From: Bradyrhizobium sp. RD5-C2
GTDB taxonomy: Bacteria > Pseudomonadota > Alphaproteobacteria > Rhizobiales > Xanthobacteraceae
DNA: 64,000 nt
Direction of reading: 5' to 3'
Assembly: GCF_019972155.1 (NCBI RefSeq)
Contig: NZ_BOVL01000004.1
Location: forward strand, 1 to 64,000
Below, one piece after another: positions 54,066 through 62,611 of this stretch (the first letter of the stretch is position 1; each line of letters begins with the position of its first letter). The notes under the pieces are model-generated. The model made no database searches. It was given only the letters and a program-made list of their open reading frames with translations, and was not told the origin of the DNA. A program made the translations under genes and the position numbers.

Positions 54066-54896
54066 ATGGCCGGATCGGGCGGGTTCCAGCCCCTGCCAAC
54101 ACCAACCACGAGTGCCGATTTGCCTGCTTCCGACCAGACGCCGGTCGCCGTTTCCATCGTCGTGCCTGTGCGCAACGAGGCCGACAATATCGCGCCGCTG
54201 ATCGCCGAGATCGCGGCCGCGCTCGACGGGCGCTGGGCTTACGAGATCGTCTACGTCAATGACGGCTCGACCGACACAACCGGCGAACGGCTGAACGCGA
54301 TCATGGCGCAGCGGCCCAATCTCCGGCAACTCCGCCACACCGTCTCGTCGGGCCAGTCCGCCGCCGTGCGCAGCGGCGTGCGCGCCGCGCGCGGCGCGAT
54401 CGTGGCAACGCTTGACGGCGACGGCCAGAACGATCCGGCCTTCCTGCCCAAGCTGATCGCGGCGATCGAGAGCGGCAATGGCCGCGTCGGCCTCGCCGCG
54501 GGCCAGCGCGTCGGACGCAAGGACACCGGCTTCAAGAAGCTGCAATCGCGGATCGCCAACGCCGTGCGCGGCATCATCCTGCGCGACGGCACCCGCGACA
54601 CCGGGTGCGGCCTGAAGGCGTTTCCGCGCGAGGTGTTTCTGGCGATGCCTTATTTCGACGGGCTGCATCGATTCCTTCCGGCGCTGGTCCGCCGCGAGGG
54701 GCTCGCGATCGCCTATGTCGATGTCGTCGACCGCCCGCGCCATTCCGGGGTGTCGAATTATGGATTCTTCGACCGGCTCTGGATCGGGATCATGGATCTC
54801 GGTGGCGTGTGGTGGCTGATCCGCCGCAAGAAGCCGACGCCGGTCGTCACTGAAGTGACATGCACTGAAGTGCCTGTCGTGACCGAGGTGAAGTGA
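54066..54896 (+). CDS. Polyprenyl-phosphate glycosyltransferase, GT2 family
   Basis: The protein has 276 residues from ATG 54066. The GT-A fold has SIVVPVRNEADNI, YEIVYVNDGSTD, then DGDGQNDP (DxD) and GCGLKAFPREVF, matching dolichol- or undecaprenyl-phosphate sugar synthases (ArnC or RgtE type). It lacks the C-terminal membrane helices of ArnC apart from a weak hydrophobic stretch. It would make the donor used by the ArnT-like protein. It is 13 bases after the PAP2 gene. Confidence 0.85.
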   Translation: MAGSGGFQPLPTPTTSADLPASDQTPVAVSIVVPVRNEADNIAPLIAEIAAALDGRWAYEIVYVNDGSTDTTGERLNAIMAQRPNLRQLRHTVSSGQSAAVRSGVRAARGAIVATLDGDGQNDPAFLPKLIAAIESGNGRVGLAAGQRVGRKDTGFKKLQSRIANAVRGIILRDGTRDTGCGLKAFPREVFLAMPYFDGLHRFLPALVRREGLAIAYVDVVDRPRHSGVSNYGFFDRLWIGIMDLGGVWWLIRRKKPTPVVTEVTCTEVPVVTEVK

Positions 54897-55234
54897 TGCT
54901 GATTCAGTTCGGCCAGGCGCTCAGCGCCTATTTCTACGACGTGTTCATCGCCAAGTTCGACTTCTGGCTGGCGTTCGGCCTGATCGCGCAATTGTTCTTC
55001 ACGGCGCGCTTTCTCGTGCAGTGGATATCCAGTGAGCGTGCCGGCCAGAGCGTGGTGCCGATGGCGTTCTGGTTCTTTTCGATGGGCGGCGGTCTGATGA
55101 CGCTGATCTACGGGCTCGCCAAGCGCGAGCCTGTCATCATCATCGGGCAAGGCCTCGCGACGCTGATCTACATTCGTAACATCATGCTGATCGTGAAGAA
55201 CCGCGGCAAGGCGTCGAAGACGCTCGACAACTGA
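54896..55234 (+). CDS. LAB_N (lipid A biosynthesis N-terminal) domain membrane protein
   Basis: The protein has 112 residues, coupled to the GT2 gene by TGATG (GTG 54893 is an alternative start). Three membrane helices, with FTARFLVQWISSERAGQSVVPMAFWFFSMGGG in the middle, which is the LAB_N signature. Such proteins travel with polyprenyl-phosphate sugar synthases and may flip or help the lipid donor. It ends the four-gene run. Confidence 0.85.
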   Translation: MLIQFGQALSAYFYDVFIAKFDFWLAFGLIAQLFFTARFLVQWISSERAGQSVVPMAFWFFSMGGGLMTLIYGLAKREPVIIIGQGLATLIYIRNIMLIVKNRGKASKTLDN

Positions 55235-55414
55235 TCCTCGTGGTCGTCAGTACGACGAGCGGTATGCTGGTCTCCTCGGCCGTCTCGACGGATTCCAGTC
55301 GACCTCAATTGTGATCAAAGCTGAACGACGGTCAAACAATCGCCCCAAGGCGTATGGCATCTACGCTTCGTCGTGGGCGTGGCTGCATCCCGCGCCAGGG
55401 GATGAGGGGCGTTG

Positions 55415-57220
55415 ATGACCGGCCATGGCGAACCCACCAAAGCGCGTGGTTATCCATCGAGCGACCGTGATCTCGGGTTTCCTGAAGAGCCGCCGCTGAC
55501 AGGCGAGCGCGGCCTGCCGGACCGGCGCGCTATCAGTATCCGCTGGATGGCGGGGACGGTTCTGATTGGGGCTGCAGCCGTCGTGCTCCTTGGTGGCGCG
55601 CTGCGTGGAGCATTCGGTGATCGCACGCGATTCGCGGCATCGCCGGTCGTTTCACTTCCGCGTTTCACGGGGCAGGTGGTCGACGAGGCGCGGCGCGGCG
55701 ATCGTCTGGATCGGAAGCCGGGCCCGCAAGGCCATCCGTCTGCGCTCAAGATCGAGCAGCTGAGTGATGCGGGCTCGGTCCGTCGATTTACCCGCGTGTC
55801 AGCGCGGCTCGCGGAGATCGATCCCGAACCACAACAGGACCGTCGCCGGGAAGCACCGGCAGACGGTAAGGACGAGCAGCGAGCGAACGCGCAATTGCTG
55901 TCGGAGTTACCCGCCATCATCCGGACTGGTCCATCACGCCGCGAGCTGCCGGGCCGAACCAGCGCCTATGCCGACAGTGAAGTTGCGCCGCAGCCGTCTT
56001 CTCCGATCGGTGAAGCTGTCAACGTCACCAGCCTTCCGAAGTCGACTTCCTCTGCGCGTCACCATCGACATGTCCTCATCGCAAGACCCGGTGACACACT
56101 GTTCGCCATTCTGCGGGCGTTGACCGCGGCTGCGGAGGACGCTCCGGCGATCCTTGCCGCTTTCCCGTCGCCTGGCGGTCACGAGACGCTGTCTGGTGGC
56201 GAGAAGATCACGATCATCGAACAGGACGGAGACACCGGCTCGCCGCGCGGCCATGTCGCCAAAGTCTCGATCGAACGGCCAGACTCGGCAGTGTCCGCTG
56301 TCGGTCGCACCGACAGCGGCCGATACCAGGCGATCGTGCCGGAACAGCCGGATGTCGCCGCGTCGAACGGGAAGTTGTTGCGTCAGTCGACCGACATCCA
56401 CTCCGTCCCCGGTGAGACGCTACGTGACGGGCTTAACGCGCTTGCTCGCTCCAATCACGTCGACGAGGGGATCGTTGCCGAACTCATGCGGCTTTGCGGC
56501 CGCGATTTCGACCTCGACGAGCCTCTCGGCGACGCCGACGTCGCCAACATCATCTATGCGCCCAACGACATTGGCCAGCCCGAGCTGGTCTTCATCGACT
56601 TGACGGCCGGCGGGCAGGCGCGCCGCTACTATCGCTTCACGGCCCCGGACGATGGCAGCTCCGATTTCTACGATGAGGATGGCCAGTCCATCACCAAATT
56701 CCTGTTGCGCAAGCCGGTCGTCAGCGGGCGCCTCGGCGACGGCTTTGGCTGGCGCATCCATCCGATCCTCGGCGACCGCCGCTTCCATGAGGGCGTCGAC
56801 TTTGCGGCGCCCTATGGTTCACCGATTGCGGCCGCGGGCGCCGGCGTCGTCGAGACCGAAGGCTACGAGCACGGCTACGGGAAATTTATCCGCGTGCTGC
56901 ACGATCGCGGCTATGAGACGACCTATGCTCATGTCGCGAGCTTTCCGCCCGGGCTGAAGATCGGAGACCGCGTTCGTCAGGGCGAGACGATTGCGTATGT
57001 CGGATCGACCGGGCTCTCGACCGGACCGCATCTTTATTATGAGGTGCGGATCAACGGCCGTAACGTCGATCCGCTGCGGATGAAATTGTCAGGCGGCCGG
57101 GTGCTGCAAGGCGATCTGCTTGGGGCTTTCGATCGCCAGCGGGACAGCATCGACCAGCTCGCCGCGGCCTCGGCGTTTCCACAGCGCCAGTCTGGCTCAG
57201 AACATCGGCCGCCGACGTAG
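55415..57220 (+). CDS. M23-family peptidase-like protein with altered HxH motif
   Basis: The protein has 601 residues from ATG 55415. It has a cytoplasmic N-terminus, one membrane helix at about 46-66, a long linker, and a C-terminal LytM/M23 domain from about residue 430. The HxxxD pair is present (H458, D462), and so is the first His of HxH (H539), but the second is Tyr541 (GPHLYYEV), a usual zinc ligand. It may still be a hydrolase with a changed site, or a non-catalytic regulator like EnvC or NlpD. A TTG at 55412 could also start it. Confidence 0.85.
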   Translation: MTGHGEPTKARGYPSSDRDLGFPEEPPLTGERGLPDRRAISIRWMAGTVLIGAAAVVLLGGALRGAFGDRTRFAASPVVSLPRFTGQVVDEARRGDRLDRKPGPQGHPSALKIEQLSDAGSVRRFTRVSARLAEIDPEPQQDRRREAPADGKDEQRANAQLLSELPAIIRTGPSRRELPGRTSAYADSEVAPQPSSPIGEAVNVTSLPKSTSSARHHRHVLIARPGDTLFAILRALTAAAEDAPAILAAFPSPGGHETLSGGEKITIIEQDGDTGSPRGHVAKVSIERPDSAVSAVGRTDSGRYQAIVPEQPDVAASNGKLLRQSTDIHSVPGETLRDGLNALARSNHVDEGIVAELMRLCGRDFDLDEPLGDADVANIIYAPNDIGQPELVFIDLTAGGQARRYYRFTAPDDGSSDFYDEDGQSITKFLLRKPVVSGRLGDGFGWRIHPILGDRRFHEGVDFAAPYGSPIAAAGAGVVETEGYEHGYGKFIRVLHDRGYETTYAHVASFPPGLKIGDRVRQGETIAYVGSTGLSTGPHLYYEVRINGRNVDPLRMKLSGGRVLQGDLLGAFDRQRDSIDQLAAASAFPQRQSGSEHRPPT

Positions 57221-57238
57221 CCTGGAAGGCACGTCGGA

Positions 57239-58921
57239 CTAAGGGCGTCCGGGCGCGGGCAGTTCGGCCGCCTCGACCGCGTTCTCGCGATCGGCGGCAG
57301 TCTCGCCGGCGGCGTCGAGCACGGGATAGGCGACCGAGCAGATGTGCGAATGGACGCGGCGAAGATCACGCAGCACGTCGAGATGCAGCGAGGTTGTCTC
57401 GATGGTCTCGGGCCGGCCTTCGCGCAGGCGCTCCAGATGGCGCTCGACGGCGGCGAGCTCGGCCGCGCGCAGCGCCGCCTTCTCGGTGAGCAGCTTGCGC
57501 GCCTCGGCGGCATCGCCCGACATGAACACGCCGAACGCGAGCCGAAGCGAGTCAATCGTGCGCTTGTGGAACGCCGACAATTCCTCGGCGCCTTCGGCCG
57601 AGAATTGCAGGCGATGCTTGATCTTCTTGGTCGCGAGCTCGCTCAGATTCTTGTCGATGATGTCGCCGATATGCTCGAGATTGATCGCGAATGCGACGAT
57701 CTCCATGGCGCGGTGACCCTCGCGCTCATCCAGGCTGCCGCGGGTAAGTTTCGTCACGTAAAGCTTGATCGCCTCGTTCAGGCGGTCGACGGTGTTGTCC
57801 ATCTTCGACACCTGGTCGACCAGCGCGCGATCGTTGGTCAGCATCGCCGCCATCACCTTGCGCAACATCGCCTCGGTGTGGTCGCCCATATGCAGCACCT
57901 CGCGCGCGGCATCGGCCAGCGCGAGCGAAGGCGTCTCCAGCGCGCTCTCGTCGAGATAGCGCGGCCGTGACGGATCGGTCTCCTGCGCCCGTTTGGGCAA
58001 CAGGCGCTCGAGCAGTCGCGCCATGTGGTCGAGCACGCCGATGAACAGCACCGCTGTCGCAACGTTGAAGGCAATGTGGAACAGCGCGGTCGCCTTGGCG
58101 AGATCCGGCTGCCAGGCGTAGATGGTCTCCGTGATCGGGCGCAGGAACGGCGCCACCAACAGCACGCCGACGACGCGGTTGACGAGGTTGCCGACCGGCA
58201 GCCGGTAGCTCGCCGGATTGTCGCGCCGCGCGCCCTCCATCAACGGGTTGATGGCGCTACCGAGATTGGCGCCAAGCACCAGCGCGAACGCGGCATAGGG
58301 CGAGATGAACTGCGAATAGGCCAGCGACATGATCAGCAGCACGCTGGCGACGCTGGAATGAACCAGCCAGGTCACGATTGCGCCGATCAGGATGCAGAGC
58401 ACGGGATCGCCGGTGATCGCATTCAGGAACACGCGCACGCCCGGGGCATTCTCGGCCGGCGCCATCGTGTCGAGCAGGATATGCAGCGCGAGCAGCATCA
58501 GACCGAGGCCGATCGAGACGCGGCCGAGATCCTTGATGCGGGAGCGCGGCCCGCTGCGGAATGCGACGAGGCCGACAATGAACAGCACCGGCGCCACGGC
58601 CGCGACGTTGAACGACAGCACCTGCACGATCAGCGTGGTGCCGATATTGGCGCCGAGCATGATCGCAAGCGCCGGCACCAGGCTGACGATCTCCTCGGCG
58701 GCGAAGGAACTGGTGATCAAGGCGGTCGCGGTCGAGCTCTGGAGCAGGGCCGTCAGGCCGAGGCCTGCGCCAAGGGCGGTGAAGCGGTTGTTCAGCGCCC
58801 TCGCCAGCAACAGCCGCAAATCGGGCCCGAAGGCCCGCAGAATCCCGCTGTGGACCATGTGCAGGCCCCACAACAGGAGCGCGACGCCCCCCATCAGATC
58901 AAGCAGAACTAGACTTCCCAT
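57239..58921 (-). CDS. Na/Pi cotransporter with PhoU-like domain
   Basis: The protein has 560 residues from ATG 58921. The N-terminal half holds two inverted repeats of Na/Pi-cotransporter domains: LGAGLGLTALLQSSTATALITSSF and LIGAIVTWLVHSSVASVLLIM both have the QSS-type binding motif (HSS in the second). The C-terminal half (after about 330) is helical and PhoU-like. It probably moves phosphate with sodium. It converges with the M23 gene, leaving 18 bases. Confidence 0.9.
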   Translation of the reverse strand: MGSLVLLDLMGGVALLLWGLHMVHSGILRAFGPDLRLLLARALNNRFTALGAGLGLTALLQSSTATALITSSFAAEEIVSLVPALAIMLGANIGTTLIVQVLSFNVAAVAPVLFIVGLVAFRSGPRSRIKDLGRVSIGLGLMLLALHILLDTMAPAENAPGVRVFLNAITGDPVLCILIGAIVTWLVHSSVASVLLIMSLAYSQFISPYAAFALVLGANLGSAINPLMEGARRDNPASYRLPVGNLVNRVVGVLLVAPFLRPITETIYAWQPDLAKATALFHIAFNVATAVLFIGVLDHMARLLERLLPKRAQETDPSRPRYLDESALETPSLALADAAREVLHMGDHTEAMLRKVMAAMLTNDRALVDQVSKMDNTVDRLNEAIKLYVTKLTRGSLDEREGHRAMEIVAFAINLEHIGDIIDKNLSELATKKIKHRLQFSAEGAEELSAFHKRTIDSLRLAFGVFMSGDAAEARKLLTEKAALRAAELAAVERHLERLREGRPETIETTSLHLDVLRDLRRVHSHICSVAYPVLDAAGETAADRENAVEAAELPAPGRP

Positions 58922-59238
58922 ACTTCCTGGATATCCCGGCAAATTCGAGTCGAAGGGGTCACGCTATCGTCAAATGACCTGGGATCAACCCCTTTTTGTT
59001 CACGTTGGAACCGGCTGTTGGAAAGGGCCCCGTTAGGAGGGAGGCCGCCAATTGAGGCACTGAGGTCACCGGAGCCGGCCTCATGGTCCAACGGTGAGGC
59101 CCGGTAAACGAATCTCGAACATCACCGCTCAATTGCGATTGGTTCCGCTAGGCAGTTTCCAATCTTTCCCCGTTATGACGGTGGGAACGAGTAGCTGTCC
59201 AGCCGAGAAGCTATCCAGAAGAGGGCTTGGGGATCAGA
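58922..59238. other. Divergent intergenic region
   Basis: This 317-base gap separates the Na/Pi cotransporter gene and the PilZ gene. It should contain both promoters. I see no gene, RNA, or repeat in it. Confidence 0.5.
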
Positions 59239-59484
59239 ATGTTTGTCAATCGCCGCAAGAGCGAACGCCGTGAGTGCCGGAGCGTCGCCAAAATTCAGTT
59301 GGGCACAGGGTCGCTGCCACGCGACTGCATGATCACCGATATCTCGGCTGGCGGCGTCAAGGTGATCGCTGAATATCTGGAGATTCCGCCGGAATTCACC
59401 ATCATCCTGTCGAGCGGCAGTCCGCGTCAGTGCCGCCTGGCCTGGCGGATCGGGCATGAATTCGGCGCCCAGTTCGTCGACTGA
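59239..59484 (+). CDS. PilZ-domain protein
   Basis: The protein has 81 residues from ATG 59239. The c-di-GMP-binding motifs are RRKSERR (RxxxR) near residue 5 and DISAGGVKV (DxSxxG) near 38. A single short PilZ domain, acting as a receptor subunit for c-di-GMP. It stands alone upstream of the TPR gene and the Tad pilus genes. A TTG at 59227 could extend it by four residues. Confidence 0.88.
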   Translation: MFVNRRKSERRECRSVAKIQLGTGSLPRDCMITDISAGGVKVIAEYLEIPPEFTIILSSGSPRQCRLAWRIGHEFGAQFVD

Positions 59485-59623
59485 TCCAGCCGCCAGGTCG
59501 GCGGTTTGCGCCGCGTCCGGCACCGCTTCTGGGCCGGATGACGGCGAGATGATGGCATCCTTAACCGGAACTTAGGGTTAAGCTGTGAGCATCCCGGAAC
59601 CTTCGCTGTTCCGAGTCTCGTTG

Positions 59624-60448
59624 ATGTCTGACAAACTACCCCGACCTTCAGGCCGTATGCACCGTCTCGCCGGCTCGGTATCGGCTGCGATCCTGCTAAT
59701 CGGGCTGTCCGCCTGTCAGACCTCGGGTCCGTCCGACATCACCGGGTCATTGGGCGATACGGCGGAGGCCACGCCGGCCACGGCCGACCCGCGGCGCGAC
59801 ATCGCGACCTACCACGAACGCGTTCGCGCCAATCCGAAGGATACCGACGCCGCGCTGAAATACGCCCGGGCGCTGCGCGCCACCGGCCAGCGGGCGCAGG
59901 CGGTCGCGGTCATGGAGCAGGCGGTGCTGGCGCAGCCCAGCAACAAGGCGCTGCTCGCCGGCTACGGACGGGCGCTCGCCGACAACGGCAATTTCCAGCA
60001 GGCATTCGACGTGCTCGGGCGCGCCCACACCCCGGAAGACCCGGACTGGCGCATCCTGTCGGCGCAGGGCGCCGTGCTCGACCAGCTCGAGCGCCACGAC
60101 GAGGCCCGCCAGTATTACGCAAGTGCCCTGAAGATCGTGCCCGACGATCCGTCGGTGCTCTCCAATCTCGGCCTGTCCTATCTGCTGTCGAAAGACCTGC
60201 CGAAGGCCGAGGAAACGCTGCGCCGTGCGCGGGATCGCGCGCCCGACGACATGCGGGTGCGCACCAATCTCGCCGTCGTGGTCGGCCTGCAGGGCCGCCA
60301 GGCCGACGCTGAAACCATCATGAAGGCCGATGTGCCGCCGGAGCAGGGCTCCGCCAATGTCGCCGCCTTGAAGCGGCTATTGGCGCGCAACGATGCGAGC
60401 CGCACCGATACGGACAAGATCCCGGTCGCGGCGAGCCGCCGCGACTAG
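59624..60448 (+). CDS. TPR-repeat lipoprotein, TadD-like
   Basis: The protein has 274 residues from ATG 59624 (GTG 59585 is an alternative). A hydrophobic stretch ending in LSAC (Cys about 32) suggests a lipoprotein. At least four tetratricopeptide repeats follow (e.g. ALKYARALRATGQRAQAVAVMEQAV, and SNLGLSYLLSKDLPKAEETLRRA). Lying next to cpaE-cpaD-cpaC, it fits TadD, the pilotin-like assembly factor. Its stop TAG belongs to repeat family D. Confidence 0.85.
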   Translation: MSDKLPRPSGRMHRLAGSVSAAILLIGLSACQTSGPSDITGSLGDTAEATPATADPRRDIATYHERVRANPKDTDAALKYARALRATGQRAQAVAVMEQAVLAQPSNKALLAGYGRALADNGNFQQAFDVLGRAHTPEDPDWRILSAQGAVLDQLERHDEARQYYASALKIVPDDPSVLSNLGLSYLLSKDLPKAEETLRRARDRAPDDMRVRTNLAVVVGLQGRQADAETIMKADVPPEQGSANVAALKRLLARNDASRTDTDKIPVAASRRD

Positions 60449-60581
60449 AGCGTTCTCACGCGAAAGTCTGGACGGCTAGAGCGTTTTCGAGCGAAGTGGA
60501 CACCGGTTCGCGTGAAGAAAGTGCGTCAAAACGAGAATCTAGAGCTTCGGTTCTGATTCAATCAGAACCGAAAATGCTCTA
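60446..60581 (+). repeat. Interspersed repeat family D, copy 2 (supplies two stop codons)
   Basis: It begins with TAGAGCGTT at the TPR gene stop and has a second TAGAGCGTT at 60477. AAGTGGACACCGGTTCGCGT and the hairpin CGGTTCTGATT/AATCAGAACCG (60549-60571) follow, and it ends GCTCTAG, whose TAG on the minus strand is the cpaE stop (60579-60581). Compare 13744-13842, its inverted relative. It may also terminate both convergent transcripts. Confidence 0.8.
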
Positions 60582-61847
60582 GCCGGCGGCGCGGCGTCCA
60601 TCGTTGCGACGCGACTGCAGCTTCCGCAGAAGCGGCGACAGGAACGACTCGCGCGTCTCGGCGAGATCGGGGCGGCCGGTCAGGCGTTGCGCGATCTGCA
60701 GGAAGGTCCTTGTGGTGCGGTGACGCGCCGAGACTTCCGCGATCATCTGACCGTTGTTGGCGGCTTCGCCGAACAACCTGCAATCGAACGGGATGGTCGC
60801 GATCGGCTGGCTCTCGATCGTCTTGGCGAAGTCCTTGACCTCGATCTCGGGGCGCTTCGACATGCCGACCTGGTTCAGGCAGTAGAGCGGCGGGCGGTCG
60901 TTCGGACGCGTGGTGCGCAACAGGTTCATCATGTTCTTGGTGTTGCGCATGTTGGCGAGGTCGGGCTCGGCGACGATCAGGATATCGTCGGCGCCGACCA
61001 GCACACGTTTGGTCCAGGCGGTCCATTGATGCGGAACGTCGAGCACGATGCAGGACGTGGTCATGCGCATCGTATCGAAGATGGCATCGAATGCTTCGGC
61101 GCCGAAATCGTAGACCTGGTCGAGCGTGGCCGGTGCCGCCAGCAGGCTCAGGTGATCGCCGCATTTTGCCAGCAGGCGCTCCATGAAGGCACTGTCCGGG
61201 CGCTCGGGTGAGAACACCGCATTGGCGATGCCCTGGGTCGGATCCTGGTTGTAGTCGAGGCCGGCGGTGCCGAAGGCGAGGTCGAGATCGACCACGACCG
61301 AATCCAGCCCGAGGTCGCGCGCGATGGTCCAGGCGACATTGTGGGCAACGGTCGAGGCGCCGACACCGCCCTTGGCGCCCGCGACCGCGATCAGGCGGCC
61401 TACAGAGACCGCTTCCGTGGACGAGAACAGGCCGCAGATCGAGCGCACGATGTCGAGCACCTTGACCGGCCCGATGACGTAGTCGTTGACGCCGCGCCGG
61501 ACCAGTTCGCGATACGGTGCGGTCTCGCCGGGCGTGCCGAGCACGACGACGCGGGTGCCGGGATCGCAGACCGTGGCGAGTTCGTCGAGACCGGCGAGCA
61601 AATCAATGTCCGGCTCGGTCTCCAGCATGATGACATTGGGCGTCGGCGCCTTGTGATAGGCGTCGATGGCGGCAGCGATGCCGCCCATGTGGACGGAGAG
61701 GTGGGCCTTGGCGAGCCGGCGGTCCTCGGCGGCGGCGCGCGCCGTCGTGGCAGTCGCGACGCTGGCGCAGAAAGCCTGCACGGAAATCCGTGGCGCCGGC
61801 GCGATGTGGTCGTTGGGGTGCTGTGGCTCGTCTTGTTGTTCGGTCAT
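60579..61847 (-). CDS. cpaE: CpaE-like pilus assembly ATPase (MinD/ParA type)
   Basis: This 422-residue protein has an N-terminal receiver-like domain (about 50-160, without an obvious phospho-acceptor) and a ParA/MinD ATPase domain with a deviant Walker A (AGAKGGVGASTVAHNVAW) near residue 175. VVDLDLAFGTAGLDYNQDP and LDVPHQWTAWTKRVL are further marks of CpaE. It positions the Tad/Flp pilus. It overlaps cpaD by 4 bases. Confidence 0.92.
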   Translation of the reverse strand: MTEQQDEPQHPNDHIAPAPRISVQAFCASVATATTARAAAEDRRLAKAHLSVHMGGIAAAIDAYHKAPTPNVIMLETEPDIDLLAGLDELATVCDPGTRVVVLGTPGETAPYRELVRRGVNDYVIGPVKVLDIVRSICGLFSSTEAVSVGRLIAVAGAKGGVGASTVAHNVAWTIARDLGLDSVVVDLDLAFGTAGLDYNQDPTQGIANAVFSPERPDSAFMERLLAKCGDHLSLLAAPATLDQVYDFGAEAFDAIFDTMRMTTSCIVLDVPHQWTAWTKRVLVGADDILIVAEPDLANMRNTKNMMNLLRTTRPNDRPPLYCLNQVGMSKRPEIEVKDFAKTIESQPIATIPFDCRLFGEAANNGQMIAEVSARHRTTRTFLQIAQRLTGRPDLAETRESFLSPLLRKLQSRRNDGRRAAG

Positions 61848-62587
61848 TTCCCGGCGTCGCTCAGCTTGGCTCTATCGGCTTCTGGGTAGGTGGTCGCGGT
61901 CGACTCGCCCTTGCCGTATTTCTGGAACGCGACCGACCGGCGCGGCGTGTAGGCGGCGGTTTCGGTCCGCGGCTGTACGAGGTCGGACGGATTGGCGACC
62001 ATCGCGGCAAGGTTGCGCTGGGTGGCGCAGCCGAAATTTTCCCACTGCTTGTTCTCGTTGTAGCTCGGATTGTAGATCGAGGGACCAAGGTCGCTTGGCC
62101 ACACGCCGCAGGGCCCGGCGACCGCGGCCATCTTCGGATAGCTGATGCGAATGGTCGGCAGCGCGCGCGGATCGTCGACGCGATAGGAACGCCGCGTGAT
62201 CGCGTGGGCGGGCACGCCCATCGACGCCAGCGCGCCGCGGATCTCCTGGTACACCGCCTGCGCCGAGCGCGCATTCGAGGTGTCGGCCGGGACGTCGATC
62301 GCGATCGCGCCGGTGCCTTCGCGGCGCCAGGTGCGAGCCAGTCCCATGACGTCGTCGCGTTGCGTTTCAGTAAGGTTGCCGCGGGCGCGGCCCACGAACA
62401 CGACGATCGACTGCTCACCCTCGGTGACGGCGATCGGATGCCGCTCCCGGTAGTCGTCGGGCACCGTGCCGGTGGCGATATTGTCGCCGGTCAGATTGCA
62501 GCCGCCAAGCGCGATCGCGGTGGCGACGAGGGCGCCGAACAGCGACAGCGTCCTCGCAAGACCGGCTCGTGTGTTGCGTGTCATCAT
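61844..62587 (-). CDS. cpaD: CpaD-family pilus assembly lipoprotein
   Basis: The protein has 247 residues from ATG 62587. The signal peptide ends in ALGGCN, a lipobox. The mature part has DYRERHPIAVTEGEQSIVVFVG and a Cys-containing C-terminal half (GPCGVWPSDLGPS, NFGCATQRNLAAMVANPSDLV), typical of CpaD, the outer-membrane partner of the secretin CpaC. It is 24 bases after cpaC. Family and place agree. Confidence 0.9.
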   Translation of the reverse strand: MMTRNTRAGLARTLSLFGALVATAIALGGCNLTGDNIATGTVPDDYRERHPIAVTEGEQSIVVFVGRARGNLTETQRDDVMGLARTWRREGTGAIAIDVPADTSNARSAQAVYQEIRGALASMGVPAHAITRRSYRVDDPRALPTIRISYPKMAAVAGPCGVWPSDLGPSIYNPSYNENKQWENFGCATQRNLAAMVANPSDLVQPRTETAAYTPRRSVAFQKYGKGESTATTYPEADRAKLSDAGK

Positions 62588-62611
62588 GGCATCCCCCAAC
62601 CCTTCAGCGCC

